This document shows, piece by piece, positions 16,767 through 26,672 of a stretch of DNA of 52,517 bases (the first letter of the stretch is position 1; each line of letters starts with the position of its first letter). The stretch is from Labilithrix sp. (GTDB lineage Bacteria; Myxococcota_A; Polyangia; Polyangiales; Polyangiaceae): positions 1-52,517 of the forward strand of contig JAHBWD010000062.1 of NCBI GenBank assembly GCA_019637175.1, given 5' to 3'. The position numbers and the translations under genes were made by a program. The notes below the pieces were generated by a model, which was given only the letters and a program-made list of their open reading frames with translations, was not told the DNA's origin and searched no databases.

Positions 16767-17689
16767 CCCTGATCCGACGCCACGTCACGCCGCCGTTCGT
16801 CGGCGTCGCCGCCCTCCTCGCGGGGATGGGCTCCGTGACCGATGCGCGCGCGAAAGAGCCATCGAAGGACGAGTGCATCTCGACGAACGAGGCCGCTCAA
16901 ACGCTGCGGCAGACCGGAAAGCTGCGAGAGGCGCGCGCGCAGCTCCTCGTGTGCACCGCCAAGAGCTGTCCTGGGCCGGTGCGAGACGACTGCGCGCAGC
17001 GGCTCGACGAGGTCGACAAGGCGACCCCGACGATCGTGTTCGCCGCGAAGGCGGCGGGAGCGGACCTCAGCGCCGTCCGCGTGACGATGGATGGATCGCC
17101 GCTCGCCGAGCGCCTCGACGGTTCACCGCTCACGGTCGATCCGGGCGAGCACACCTTCGAATTCGCGACGGCCGGTTACCCGAACGTGTCGCGGAGGCTC
17201 CTCATCGCGGAGGGGACCAAGGGGCGCCAGGAGATCGTCGTCTTCGCGGCTACGACGTCGCCGCCGGTCGCGCCGGCGCCCGCTGCGCCGCCGATCACGG
17301 CTCCCTCCGAGCCCTTCGTCGACGCGCCTGCCGCGGAGGTGTCGTCGGGATCGAGCGACGGTCAGCGAACGCTCGCGTACGTGCTCGGCGGCGCAGGGAT
17401 CGTCGGCCTCGGGCTCGGCGCCGTCTTCGGCGTCGTGTCGAAGTCGACCTACGACGACGCGCTGCTCAACTGCCCGTCGGGACCATCGTCGTGCAACGAC
17501 GATGGCGTCGCGGGCGGCAAGAGCGCGCACACGCAAGCGACCGTCTCGACGATCTCGTTCATCGCGGGAGGCGCGCTGCTCGCCGGAGGGATCACCCTCC
17601 TGCTGACGCGATCCAAGTCGAGCGCGCTCAACGTGCAGCCGATGGCGGGTGCGACGGCCGCAGGCATCCGCTTGGAGGGCGCATGGTGA
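16757..17689 (+). CDS. secreted/membrane protein with PEGA-like domain
   Basis: A 310-residue protein. It has a cleavable signal ending about TDARA, then a helical region with cysteines (LLVCTAKSCPG, RDDCAQRL). Residues about 95-165 form a PEGA-like beta domain (VRVTMDGSPLAERLDGSPLTV ... GEHTFEFATAGY). After a Pro/Ala linker there are two transmembrane segments (LAYVLGGAGIVGLGLGAVFGVV and ISFIAGGALLAGGITLLL). PEGA proteins paired with Ser/Thr kinases are common in myxobacteria. It overlaps the kinase by 10 bp and the following lipoprotein by 7 bp, so the three are surely co-expressed. Confidence 0.85.
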   Translation: MPVTLIRRHVTPPFVGVAALLAGMGSVTDARAKEPSKDECISTNEAAQTLRQTGKLREARAQLLVCTAKSCPGPVRDDCAQRLDEVDKATPTIVFAAKAAGADLSAVRVTMDGSPLAERLDGSPLTVDPGEHTFEFATAGYPNVSRRLLIAEGTKGRQEIVVFAATTSPPVAPAPAAPPITAPSEPFVDAPAAEVSSGSSDGQRTLAYVLGGAGIVGLGLGAVFGVVSKSTYDDALLNCPSGPSSCNDDGVAGGKSAHTQATVSTISFIAGGALLAGGITLLLTRSKSSALNVQPMAGATAAGIRLEGAW

Positions 17690-18369
17690 GCGCTCGACGA
17701 TCGCTCGCGTTCGTCGCTTCGTGCCTCGTCGCCGGCGCGATGGGCGCTTGCAGCACGGTGTGGGGCTTCGACGATCTGACCTCGGGCGACGCCGGCGCGG
17801 ACAGCGCGAGCGCCGACGCGACGGACACCGATGCGGTGACCGAGGTCTCGCAGCTCTACTACACCTCCTGTTACACGAAGGTGGCGCCCGGACGCGTGGA
17901 TCGCGCGCTTCGCTTCTACACGGAGACGACGTTCAGGGCGGGCCCGGGAGGCGACACGGGAAGCCTCTCGCTCCGGATGACGCCGCTGAAGCTGGATGCA
18001 GAGTTCAAGCCTCCGCCGACGGTGTCGAAGAGCGAGATTGTCGGGGCGACCATAATCGTAAACGAGGCTTCCACGAACGCGCGCGGTGTCTACGCGGCGC
18101 CCGTGGGTTACCTGACAATCGACCGAGCGGCGAACCCGCTCAACCCGAGCGAGGAGCTCTTCTTCGAGGACGTGGCGATTCCGGGGCGGTTCACGGAGGG
18201 CCGATTCTGCAGCCAGTGGATGTCCCGCTCCATCGTGCGAGGGGGAACGCCTACGCCACCGCCAATGGAGGGCCCCGAGAACACGTGCATCTACGTGCCG
18301 GTGAACGAAGGCGATCCGACGCCGACGCTGGGCTTCGCGGACTACCCGCTCCCCTGCCTACTCGAGTGA
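17683..18369 (+). CDS. 'VWGFDDL' lipoprotein, third gene of kinase operon
   Basis: A 228-residue protein whose ATG overlaps the stop of the previous gene. The lipoprotein signal ends AGAMGAC, and STVWGFDDLTSGDAGADS follows immediately; this opening is shared by many Labilithrix-type lipoproteins. The mature beta-rich domain contains cysteines in SCYTKV, GRFCSQW, NTCIYV and PLPCLLE. I do not know its ligand. Its place after a kinase and a PEGA membrane protein suggests an envelope sensing module, but that is inference. Confidence 0.82.
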   Translation: MVSARRSLAFVASCLVAGAMGACSTVWGFDDLTSGDAGADSASADATDTDAVTEVSQLYYTSCYTKVAPGRVDRALRFYTETTFRAGPGGDTGSLSLRMTPLKLDAEFKPPPTVSKSEIVGATIIVNEASTNARGVYAAPVGYLTIDRAANPLNPSEELFFEDVAIPGRFTEGRFCSQWMSRSIVRGGTPTPPPMEGPENTCIYVPVNEGDPTPTLGFADYPLPCLLE

Positions 18370-18377
18370 CGCAACGA

Positions 18378-18399
18378 GCACGCGGCTCCACGCGCGTGC
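18378..18399. terminator. hairpin between convergent operon ends
   Basis: GCACGCG (18378-18384) pairs perfectly with CGCGTGC (18393-18399) across an 8-base loop. It lies in the 37-bp gap between the kinase operon and the convergent beta-helix gene. Confidence 0.4.
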
Positions 18400-18406
18400 G
18401 CGGCGG

Positions 18407-19825
18407 TCAGCGGAGCTCCTTCCAGCTCCACGATCGCCTCCCCGGCCGGTACGTGCAGCCCGGTCGCCTCGCGAGGAACGGCGCAACGACGGCGGGACCT
18501 CGCACGGCGTCGCACGAGCTTCCGGCGAGCGGTCCTCGCTTGCAGCCCCACCAGTTGTCGCGCGCGTCGATCGCGGCGTGCGCGTCGAGGCCGAGACCGT
18601 TGTCGAAGATCGCGTTCGACTCGATGCGCCCCGAGGCGGTGCTCGAGGCGATGCCCGTCGCGCCGTCGGTGATCGTGTTGCAGCGGACGTCGGCGTCGAC
18701 GACGTCTCCGTGCCGGCGGTCGAGCCAAAGGCCGACCTCGGCGCGCCGGATGCGGTTGTCTTCGATCGTGATGGCGACGTCGGTCGAGCCGAAGCCGGGC
18801 AGGTCGTCGGTCACGTAGAACCCGATCCGGTTGCGATCCGACTCGTTGCCCGTGAACGCCGCGCGCACCGGAAGGCCCTGGCCGAAAGCCGCGAAGCCCA
18901 CGGTGCAGCGCTCGACCTCGTTGTCGACGACCGACGGAGCGAGGTACGGGGCGAAGACGAAGATGCCGTAGCCGCCGGGCGTACAGTCCTCGACGCGGTT
19001 GTCTTCGATGCGATCCGCCTCGGTCGACGCCTCACCGGCGTTGTCGGTGTGCACGCCGCTCCCTGATCGCGACACCCGATTCTTTCGGAACGAGACGCCG
19101 CGCGAGTGATTCGCGGCGAGGGCGTCGTTCGCGTCGACGACCTCGTTTCCGCTCATCTCACCGGTCCCGCCGAAGGTGAAGAGGGCCACGGCGGAGGCGT
19201 CGCCGCGCACGTTCCTCACGCGGTTGTCGCGGAACGAGAACGCGCCGCCGCTCGACGCGAAGATCCCTCGACGAAAGACGTTCCGCACGACGACGCGCGT
19301 CACGGTCAATCCGTCGAGCGGACCCGAGGCGGTGTCCTGGATGATCCCATTCCTCGCGTCGATGTCTGCGCCGCCGACGACGACGCCGCTCGTCAGCAGC
19401 GGATTGTCGCCGTCGATGACCAGGTCTTGGAGCGTGACCCGAGACGCCGTCACCAAGAAGACGCTGCTCGCCGCCCCGTCGCACAAGGAGCTGTCGGCGC
19501 ACGGGTTGGGCGCGGAGAACGCCGGGCGCACGAGCGTCCGCCCGCGACGACGCTCTCCTTGGATCGCGACCGATTGGCGAACGACCACGTTCTCGTCGTA
19601 CTCGCCGCGATCGACCCGCACCACGTCGCCGGCGCACGCGACGTCGACGGCGCGCTGGATCGTGCGACACGGCCGGCTCCGACAATCGCCCAGATCCGAC
19701 CCCGTCGTGGCGACCAAACGCGCACCGCACGCCGTCAGCGCAGACGTGGAGTCGGCGATGGGCTCGTCGGCTACGCTGGCACAACCAACGACGGGGAGTA
19801 CGAGCACGAGGAGTGTTGCCTTCAT
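18407..19825 (-). CDS. right-handed parallel beta-helix lipoprotein
   Basis: A 472-residue protein; the ATG at 19825 follows GGGGAGAA. The lipoprotein signal ends LVLPVVGC. The mature chain opens with a motif common in NosD/pectate-lyase-like proteins (CRTIQRAVDVACAGDVVRV) and then runs through beta-helix coils with repeated Asn/Val ladders (FRDNRVRNV, IEDNRVEDC, VVDNEVERC, IEDNRIRRAE, RIESNAIFDN) to a DARDNWWGCKRGP cap. Such helices bind or cleave polysaccharides, but no catalytic set is evident here, so a binding or structural role is equally likely. Confidence 0.88.
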   Translation of the reverse strand: MKATLLVLVLPVVGCASVADEPIADSTSALTACGARLVATTGSDLGDCRSRPCRTIQRAVDVACAGDVVRVDRGEYDENVVVRQSVAIQGERRRGRTLVRPAFSAPNPCADSSLCDGAASSVFLVTASRVTLQDLVIDGDNPLLTSGVVVGGADIDARNGIIQDTASGPLDGLTVTRVVVRNVFRRGIFASSGGAFSFRDNRVRNVRGDASAVALFTFGGTGEMSGNEVVDANDALAANHSRGVSFRKNRVSRSGSGVHTDNAGEASTEADRIEDNRVEDCTPGGYGIFVFAPYLAPSVVDNEVERCTVGFAAFGQGLPVRAAFTGNESDRNRIGFYVTDDLPGFGSTDVAITIEDNRIRRAEVGLWLDRRHGDVVDADVRCNTITDGATGIASSTASGRIESNAIFDNGLGLDAHAAIDARDNWWGCKRGPLAGSSCDAVRGPAVVAPFLARRPGCTYRPGRRSWSWKELR

Positions 19826-20111
19826 CGTGAAGTTCTCCCCCGGCGAATGCTCACCGGCAACGTGACGACTCACCGCATGACCCGCGCGAGTCTCGCTGCC
19901 GCGAGCGAGGCACCGAGCTCGTCGTCGTCGATCCCACGCGATGTCGGTCGCCGTCACACGCACGAGTCGTTCGATCTCTGCGCTGCGAAGGCGTCGCACT
20001 ACGCATCGATCGCCCGCGAGCGAGCAGCCGCCTCTTGAAGGGCCGGACGCTGGCGGCGGATACTTCGCCGCGCGCCCGGGATCGGACGCCTCAACCGCGG
20101 AGCCGAGAGCC

Positions 20112-22289
<2,178 letters not shown>

Positions 22290-22297
22290 TCCTCGCC

Positions 22298-22966
22298 ATG
22301 GGGCACGAACGATCGCGACCGCCGGGCGACGCGGCGGTCGCCTCCCGCGACACCTGGCAGAGCACGACGCACGATTGGACACGTGACGTCGATCCCGATC
22401 ACCTCGAGCAGATCCGAGGCGCCCCGGAGGCCTTCGCGCCCGGAGGCGCGTTGCACCTCGTGCTCGAGGTGCTCGCCTACGCGGCCGACGAAGCCGCGGA
22501 TCGCGGTTCGGGACGCGCGGTGGTGACGCTCCACGCGGATGGGTCGATCTCCGTGGCCGACGACGGACGGGGCACCGACACGCGCATCGACGGCGAGGGT
22601 CGCGTCGTCAGAAAACCGGTGATGGCGACGAAGGATCTCCGATTCTTCGTCGCCCAGGACGCGCCGGAGCTGCCCGACGGCCACCCACGCCGAGGGATCT
22701 CCGTCGTCGCCGCGCTCAGCGCGTGGCTCGTGCACACGAACCGGCGCGCCGACGGCTCGTGGATGCAACGCTACGAGCACGGCATCCCCGTCGTCGATCT
22801 CACGCCGGTCCCCGACGACGGAACCACCGGAACGACCGTTCACTTCCTCCCGGACGCTCGACGGGTCGTGGACCTCTCCGCCGCGGCCGAAGAGCTGCAA
22901 CGCCTCGCTGCGCGCCTCCACCCGGCGCTCTCGGTCGACGTTCGCGCGTGCGAGCCCTCGGCGTGA
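22298..22966 (+). CDS. free-standing, degenerate GyrB-like GHKL ATPase domain
   Basis: A 222-residue protein starting at the ATG 9 bp after katG. It aligns by eye with the ATPase domain of GyrB: ALHLVLEVLAYAADEA (51-66), SISVADDGRGTD (83-94), GISVVAALSAWLVHTNR (133-149), RYEHGIP (158-164) and GTTVHFLPD (178-186). Catalytic Glu57 and Asp88 are kept. The Mg-binding Asn of the N-box is Tyr61, and the glycine-rich lid (normally GGLHGVG) reads DGHPRRG. The transducer, TOPRIM and C-terminal gyrase domains are absent. It may bind nucleotide without turning it over, or act as a gyrase decoy or regulator; function is unknown. Confidence 0.8.
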   Translation: MGHERSRPPGDAAVASRDTWQSTTHDWTRDVDPDHLEQIRGAPEAFAPGGALHLVLEVLAYAADEAADRGSGRAVVTLHADGSISVADDGRGTDTRIDGEGRVVRKPVMATKDLRFFVAQDAPELPDGHPRRGISVVAALSAWLVHTNRRADGSWMQRYEHGIPVVDLTPVPDDGTTGTTVHFLPDARRVVDLSAAAEELQRLAARLHPALSVDVRACEPSA

Positions 22967-23015
22967 CGCGTAGAGTGATCGACGACGCTCGCTCCGCACG
23001 ACCCGTCGAGGAACG

Positions 23016-23432
23016 ATGGCAACGCTGAACACCGTGGCGAGGATCGTCCGCTCGCTGCCCGAGACGTCGGAGACGAGCTCGGCGGCGGGCCTGCGCTGGT
23101 GGGTCGTGAAGAAGAAGACGATCGCGTGGGAGAGGCCGCTGCGGAAGAGCGATCTCCTCGCGCTCGGCGAGAGCGCGCCGAAGGGGACGATCCTCGGCGT
23201 GTGGCTGCCCGACCTGATGGTCAAGGCGTCGCTCCTCTCGGCGAACTCGCGCGTGTTCTTCACCACGCCGCACTTCGACGGCTACCCCGCCGTGCTCGTG
23301 CCGCTCGCGCGCATCGATCAGGCAACGCTACGCGCGGTGCTCGTCGAAGCGTGGCTCGCCCGCGCGCCGAAGCGGCTCGCGAGCGAGTACCTCGCGAAGC
23401 GCGCTACCCGAAGCGGGCGTCGAGCTTCGTGA
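23016..23432 (+). CDS. MmcQ/YjbR family protein
   Basis: A 138-residue protein with GAGGAAC before the ATG. Its length and pattern (ARIVRSLPETSE, LRWWVVKKKTIAWERPL, FFTTPHFDGYPAVLVPL, LVEAWLARAPKRLASEYL) fit the small YjbR-type fold, a DNA-binding-like domain of uncertain role. Its 3' end overlaps the convergent AHSA1 gene by 29 bp. No partner is obvious. Confidence 0.85.
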   Translation: MATLNTVARIVRSLPETSETSSAAGLRWWVVKKKTIAWERPLRKSDLLALGESAPKGTILGVWLPDLMVKASLLSANSRVFFTTPHFDGYPAVLVPLARIDQATLRAVLVEAWLARAPKRLASEYLAKRATRSGRRAS

Positions 23433-23874
23433 GCTGGCTCGTGAAGCCCTCCTGCTGCATCTTCGAGAAGTCGTCGCTGTGCATCGCGTGGAGCGTGACG
23501 ACCATGCGAACGCGATCGCCGACGGACGCGAAGTCGACCTTGATGTCGTTGTCGTAGGCCGCGACGCCGGGGAGGAAGTCGATCACGCTCGTGAGGACGA
23601 GCCGCTCGCGGGGCACGAGCTCGGTGAAGCGCGCGCGGACGGCGTGCGACGGCGGCTGCCCCACCTTCTTCATCGCCGCGATCATCTCCTCCGTGTCGGC
23701 GACCATGTCGTAGCGCAGGGCGCCGCCGACGCGCGCTTCGAGCGCGTGAACGTCGGCGCGGAAACCCTGCGGCCCCCACCACGACTCGAACCCCTCCTTC
23801 GTGGTCCAGAGGTCCCACACCTCCGCGAGGCTCGCTCGGTAAGTGCGCTCGATGACGATGTTCGGGTTGCTCAT
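23404..23874 (-). CDS. SRPBCC/AHSA1 family protein
   Basis: A 156-residue protein with the START/Bet v1-like layout of AHSA1 proteins: VIERTYRASLAEVWDLWTTKEGFESWWGP at the start, a central GGALRYDM strand, and a C-terminal helix (FTSQLTKLDARFG). These proteins hold hydrophobic ligands or assist chaperones. Its ATG overlaps the stop of the ArsR gene upstream (ATGA), so the two are translationally coupled. ArsR-first then AHSA1 is a widespread pair; the ligand is unknown. Confidence 0.9.
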   Translation of the reverse strand: MSNPNIVIERTYRASLAEVWDLWTTKEGFESWWGPQGFRADVHALEARVGGALRYDMVADTEEMIAAMKKVGQPPSHAVRARFTELVPRERLVLTSVIDFLPGVAAYDNDIKVDFASVGDRVRMVVTLHAMHSDDFSKMQQEGFTSQLTKLDARFG

Positions 23875-24209
23875 TTCCGCTTGCTCCTGTCCTTGATGCG
23901 TTTCTTTTCCAGCGCGGCCTCGAAGCGATCGAGCCGGGCCTCCCAGAGCGTTCGATAGGGCGTGAGCCAGTCGTCGAGCTCTCGGAACGGCTCCGACCTC
24001 AGGGCGTAGAGGCGGCGCTGCCCGTCCGGCCGCATCGAGACGAAGCCCGACTCCGCCAGGATGCGCAGATGTCGAGAGACGCCGGACTGGTGGATCCCGG
24101 CCTTCGCGACGACGTCGCCGACCTGCTGCTCGCCGCGGCGGAGCACCTCGACGATGCGACGCCGCGTCGGATCGGCCAGGGCCTGAAAGGCATCAATTTG
24201 CATGTCCAT
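23871..24209 (-). CDS. ArsR-family regulator paired with AHSA1 protein
   Basis: A 112-residue protein; a second ATG two codons downstream (24203) is equally possible. The winged helix is clear: FQALADPTRRRIVEVLRRGEQ, VGDVVAKAGIHQSGVSRHLRIL and FVSMRPDGQRRLYAL. No metal-binding CxC in helix 3 is present, so it is unlikely to be a metal sensor. The C-terminus is helical and basic. A TCCATA/TATGGA palindrome overlaps its start codon, which suggests autorepression. There is no ribosome site before either ATG, so leaderless translation is possible. Confidence 0.9.
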   Translation of the reverse strand: MDMQIDAFQALADPTRRRIVEVLRRGEQQVGDVVAKAGIHQSGVSRHLRILAESGFVSMRPDGQRRLYALRSEPFRELDDWLTPYRTLWEARLDRFEAALEKKRIKDRSKRK

Positions 24210-24228
24210 ATATATACACGACTATGGA
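24205..24228. promoter_or_regulatory. palindrome over the ArsR start codon
   Basis: TCCATA (24205-24210) and TATGGA (24223-24228) are perfect 6-bp arms around an AT-rich 12-base spacer, within about 35 bp of strongly AT-rich DNA. It overlaps the first ATG of the ArsR gene, which favours the second ATG or a leaderless transcript. This is a likely ArsR operator and promoter. Confidence 0.55.
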
Positions 24229-24277
24229 TATATTGCAACGCACGAAGCGCGGGGCGCCTCGCGGGCCCGCGCGCTCG

Positions 24278-24937
24278 TCAGTTCTGGCGGTCGACGTCGA
24301 AGCTGCCGCTCACCGTGACGGTGCTCGGACCGCTCCCCGTCACACGATCGAGCGTGCTCTGGAACGTGCCGGCGACGGGCTCGCCCACCGCGCCGAACTT
24401 CGTCAGGGTCACGCAAGTCGCGCCGCTTCCGTACTGGTAGATGCCCTCCGCCCCGGTGTACTGCAAGCGCGACCAGAAGTAGGGCGGCGTCGGGACGCTC
24501 GACGAGCACGCGTACGTGTTCGGCGTGGGCTCGACGTAGTCGGGCGCGCCGCCGTTCGACAGCGCCTTCACCATGAGGATCGTGAAGCCGGTCATCTGCG
24601 TACCCTCGATCTTGTTCGCCTGGATCGAGTACCCGTTGCCGCCGACGGCGGCGCGCGCGGCGTTCGTGAGCGCGTGGGTCGTCCCGTTCACCGTGACGTT
24701 GATCCCGCGCCCTCCCGCCTGGGCGTCGTTGCTCGGAGCGTCGACGCCTCCGTCCGTGGCGCCCGGATCCGTCGGTCCGCCCTCGGCCGGAAGCCCGCCT
24801 TCCTGAGGAGGAGCGGCGCCTGCGTCGTCGCCCGGCGCGGCCTCGTCGCCGCTGCACGCGGCGAGGCCAATCGCCAAGGCCACGAGGCTGAAGGTGAGGA
24901 TCGAGCGGCGACGGGCAGAAGAGATGGAGTCGTCCAT
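24278..24937 (-). CDS. small secreted lipoprotein, unknown family
   Basis: About 219 residues from the ATG at 24937 (MDDSISSARRRS). The signal ends AIGLAAC. It is followed by a long Gly/Asp/Pro/Ala linker and a beta-rich domain of about 130 residues (INVTVNGTTHALTNAARAAVGG ... STVTVSGSFDVDRQN) with one further cysteine pair (YACSSS and ATCVTL). The domain looks like a single immunoglobulin- or jelly-roll-like fold, but I cannot name it. The gene lies between the first ArsR/AHSA1 pair and the divergent beta-lactamase. Confidence 0.78.
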   Translation of the reverse strand: MDDSISSARRRSILTFSLVALAIGLAACSGDEAAPGDDAGAAPPQEGGLPAEGGPTDPGATDGGVDAPSNDAQAGGRGINVTVNGTTHALTNAARAAVGGNGYSIQANKIEGTQMTGFTILMVKALSNGGAPDYVEPTPNTYACSSSVPTPPYFWSRLQYTGAEGIYQYGSGATCVTLTKFGAVGEPVAGTFQSTLDRVTGSGPSTVTVSGSFDVDRQN

Positions 24938-24993
24938 GAAACTAGAGTCGCGTAGCCGCGGCTCCGTCGTCAACAACGCCGCGCCTCGACGGA

Positions 24994-25929
24994 ATGGCGA
25001 CAGGTGTGCGAGCGTTTGCCGCCCGAATGACGCGCGCCGCGACGCAGACGCGAAGACAGCTCCTCCTCGGCGCCGCCGGCGCGCTCGTGAGCGCGTGCGC
25101 GCCGGTACACGCTCATGAGCGCGCCGCGCACGCGGACGTCGAGATCGGCCCTCGGTCGCTCGGCGAGATCGAAGCGCGCGTGGGTGGTCGCGTCGGCGTC
25201 TTCGCCGTCGATACCGGGAGTGAACGTCGGCTCGCGCACCGCGCGGACGAGCGCTTCGCGATGTGCTCCACCTTCAAGTGGGCGCTCGCCGCGGCGGTCC
25301 TGGCGCGCCCGTCGCTCGACGAGCGCGTGGCCTTTGCCGCGGCAGACTTGCTCGATCATTCGCCGGTGACGCGCGCGCGCGTCGACGAAGGATCGATGAC
25401 CGTCGACGCGCTCGCCGAGGCCGCCGTCACGACGAGCGACAACACCGCGGCGAACTTGCTGCTCGCGAAGGTCGACGGCCCGGCGGGGTTCACGAGGTTC
25501 GTGCGCGCGCTCGGCGATCCCGTCACGCGGCTCGATCGCGACGAGCCGACGCTCAACACGAACGAGCCCGGCGATCCCCGTGATACGACGTCGCCGCGCG
25601 CGATGGCGGGGTTGATGCGCGCGGTCCTCTGCGGCGACGCGCTCTCCGTGGAGCGGCGAGCGCGTCTGCTCGGTTGGCTGCGGGCGTGCACGACGGGCAA
25701 CGATCGGCTGCGCGCCGGGCTGCCAGCGGGCTGGACCGTCGGCGACAAGACGGGCACGGGGCGGCGCGGCGCGGTCAACGACGTCGCCATCGCGTGGCCA
25801 CCGGGTCGCGCGCCCATCCTCGTCGCCGCGTACCTCAGCGACGGCGAGGCGGACGTGCGCGCGCTCGCCGCAGCGCACGCCGACATCGGCCGCGTCGTCG
25901 CGCGAGATCTCCTGCGGCCGAACGGATGA
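24994..25929 (+). CDS. class A beta-lactamase, twin-arginine lipoprotein signal
   Basis: A 311-residue protein; an ATG at 25027 is an alternative start. The N-terminus has TRRQLLLGAAGALVSAC, a twin-arginine-type signal with a lipobox, so the folded enzyme is probably exported by Tat and anchored. All class A motifs are present: S92-T-F-K95, S148-D-N150, E184-P-T-L-N188 and K252-T-G254. A Cys precedes the active serine, as in KPC and GES, but the residue equivalent to 238 is Gly, so that disulfide cannot form. GNDRLRAGLPAGWTVGDKTGTG is typical. No AmpR or BlaI-type regulator is adjacent. It hydrolyses beta-lactams; the spectrum cannot be read off. Confidence 0.95.
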   Translation: MATGVRAFAARMTRAATQTRRQLLLGAAGALVSACAPVHAHERAAHADVEIGPRSLGEIEARVGGRVGVFAVDTGSERRLAHRADERFAMCSTFKWALAAAVLARPSLDERVAFAAADLLDHSPVTRARVDEGSMTVDALAEAAVTTSDNTAANLLLAKVDGPAGFTRFVRALGDPVTRLDRDEPTLNTNEPGDPRDTTSPRAMAGLMRAVLCGDALSVERRARLLGWLRACTTGNDRLRAGLPAGWTVGDKTGTGRRGAVNDVAIAWPPGRAPILVAAYLSDGEADVRALAAAHADIGRVVARDLLRPNG

Positions 25930-25944
25930 TAGAGTCGCCGCGTT

Positions 25945-25966
25945 GCGTGCGAACGTGATCGCACGC
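25945..25966. terminator. hairpin between beta-lactamase and next lipoprotein gene
   Basis: GCGTGCG (25945-25951) pairs perfectly with CGCACGC (25960-25966) over an 8-base loop, inside the 52-bp gap. It could terminate the beta-lactamase transcript or form a 5' leader hairpin just upstream of the GGAAGGA ribosome site. Confidence 0.4.
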
Positions 25967-25981
25967 GGAAGGAAGGATCGC

Positions 25982-26608
25982 ATGCGTCTTGCCCAGGGTG
26001 GTGTCGTGGTCTTCGCGCTCCTCGTCGGCTGCGGGCCGTCGCTTCCGCGCGAGACGATGTTCGCGAAGGGCGTCGCGAACCCCGAGATCCCGACGAACCC
26101 GAAGGAGATGCCGACGTCGACCGATCCTCGCGCGCTCCCCGACGTCATCGACCTCCTGCGCGATCGCCCTTCGACCGAGGACAAGTTCGGAAACCGCTAC
26201 CTCATCGCGTTCTACGCGCAGAACCGCATCTGCTTCTACTCGTCGCAGTTCAAAGACGGCGTCGAGCGCTACGCGAGCAACCAGAAGACGTTCGAGCTCG
26301 TCGTCGCCGACGACGACGCCCAGCTCGCGTCCGGCAGCGCGCCGCGCTTCACCGCCGAGCTGAAGGTGCTCGGCGATCTCCCGAACGTTCAGTCGAAGGG
26401 CGCGCGCCTCTACCTCTGCTACCAGTCGGACGCGCCGCTCGTGACCGCGCGCACCAAGTGGCTGGGCCTGCGCGTCGTGGCGAGCGGCGAGACGAAGCCG
26501 TGGGACGACGCCCGCGTCTTCTTCCAGCTCACCGACGTCGAGGCCGCCAAGGCGGAAGATCAGAAGAACGCGCCGCCAGGGCGCGTCGTGAGGAAGCGCA
26601 GCTTCTGA
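25982..26608 (+). CDS. secreted lipoprotein, unknown family
   Basis: A 208-residue protein. The ATG at 25982 has GGAAGGA upstream; an in-frame upstream extension lacks a start signal. The lipoprotein signal ends FALLVGC. The mature protein is a single beta-rich domain (NRYLIAFYAQNRICFYSSQFKDGVERY ... ARLYLCYQSDAPLVTARTKWLGLRVV) without repeats or catalytic motifs that I recognise. It lies 52 bp downstream of the beta-lactamase on the same strand, with a hairpin between them. Confidence 0.78.
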   Translation: MRLAQGGVVVFALLVGCGPSLPRETMFAKGVANPEIPTNPKEMPTSTDPRALPDVIDLLRDRPSTEDKFGNRYLIAFYAQNRICFYSSQFKDGVERYASNQKTFELVVADDDAQLASGSAPRFTAELKVLGDLPNVQSKGARLYLCYQSDAPLVTARTKWLGLRVVASGETKPWDDARVFFQLTDVEAAKAEDQKNAPPGRVVRKRSF

Positions 26609-26621
26609 CGGGCGCTTGCCA

Positions 26622-26641
26622 ATATTAGCCGTTACTAATAT
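26622..26641. promoter_or_regulatory. palindrome upstream of second AHSA1/ArsR pair
   Basis: ATATTAG (26622-26628) and CTAATAT (26635-26641) are perfect 7-bp arms with a 6-base spacer, in a short AT-rich island 31 bp before the AHSA1 start. This is the expected form and position of an ArsR-family operator. Confidence 0.6.
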
Positions 26642-26672
26642 AAGCAGGCTCTACTTTCAGAAGGAGCCCCTC

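Noticed and set aside
23404..24209. ArsR/AHSA1 pair as a toxin-antitoxin system
   Set aside because: Neither protein has toxin features; the coupled ArsR/AHSA1 arrangement is a common regulator-ligand pair.
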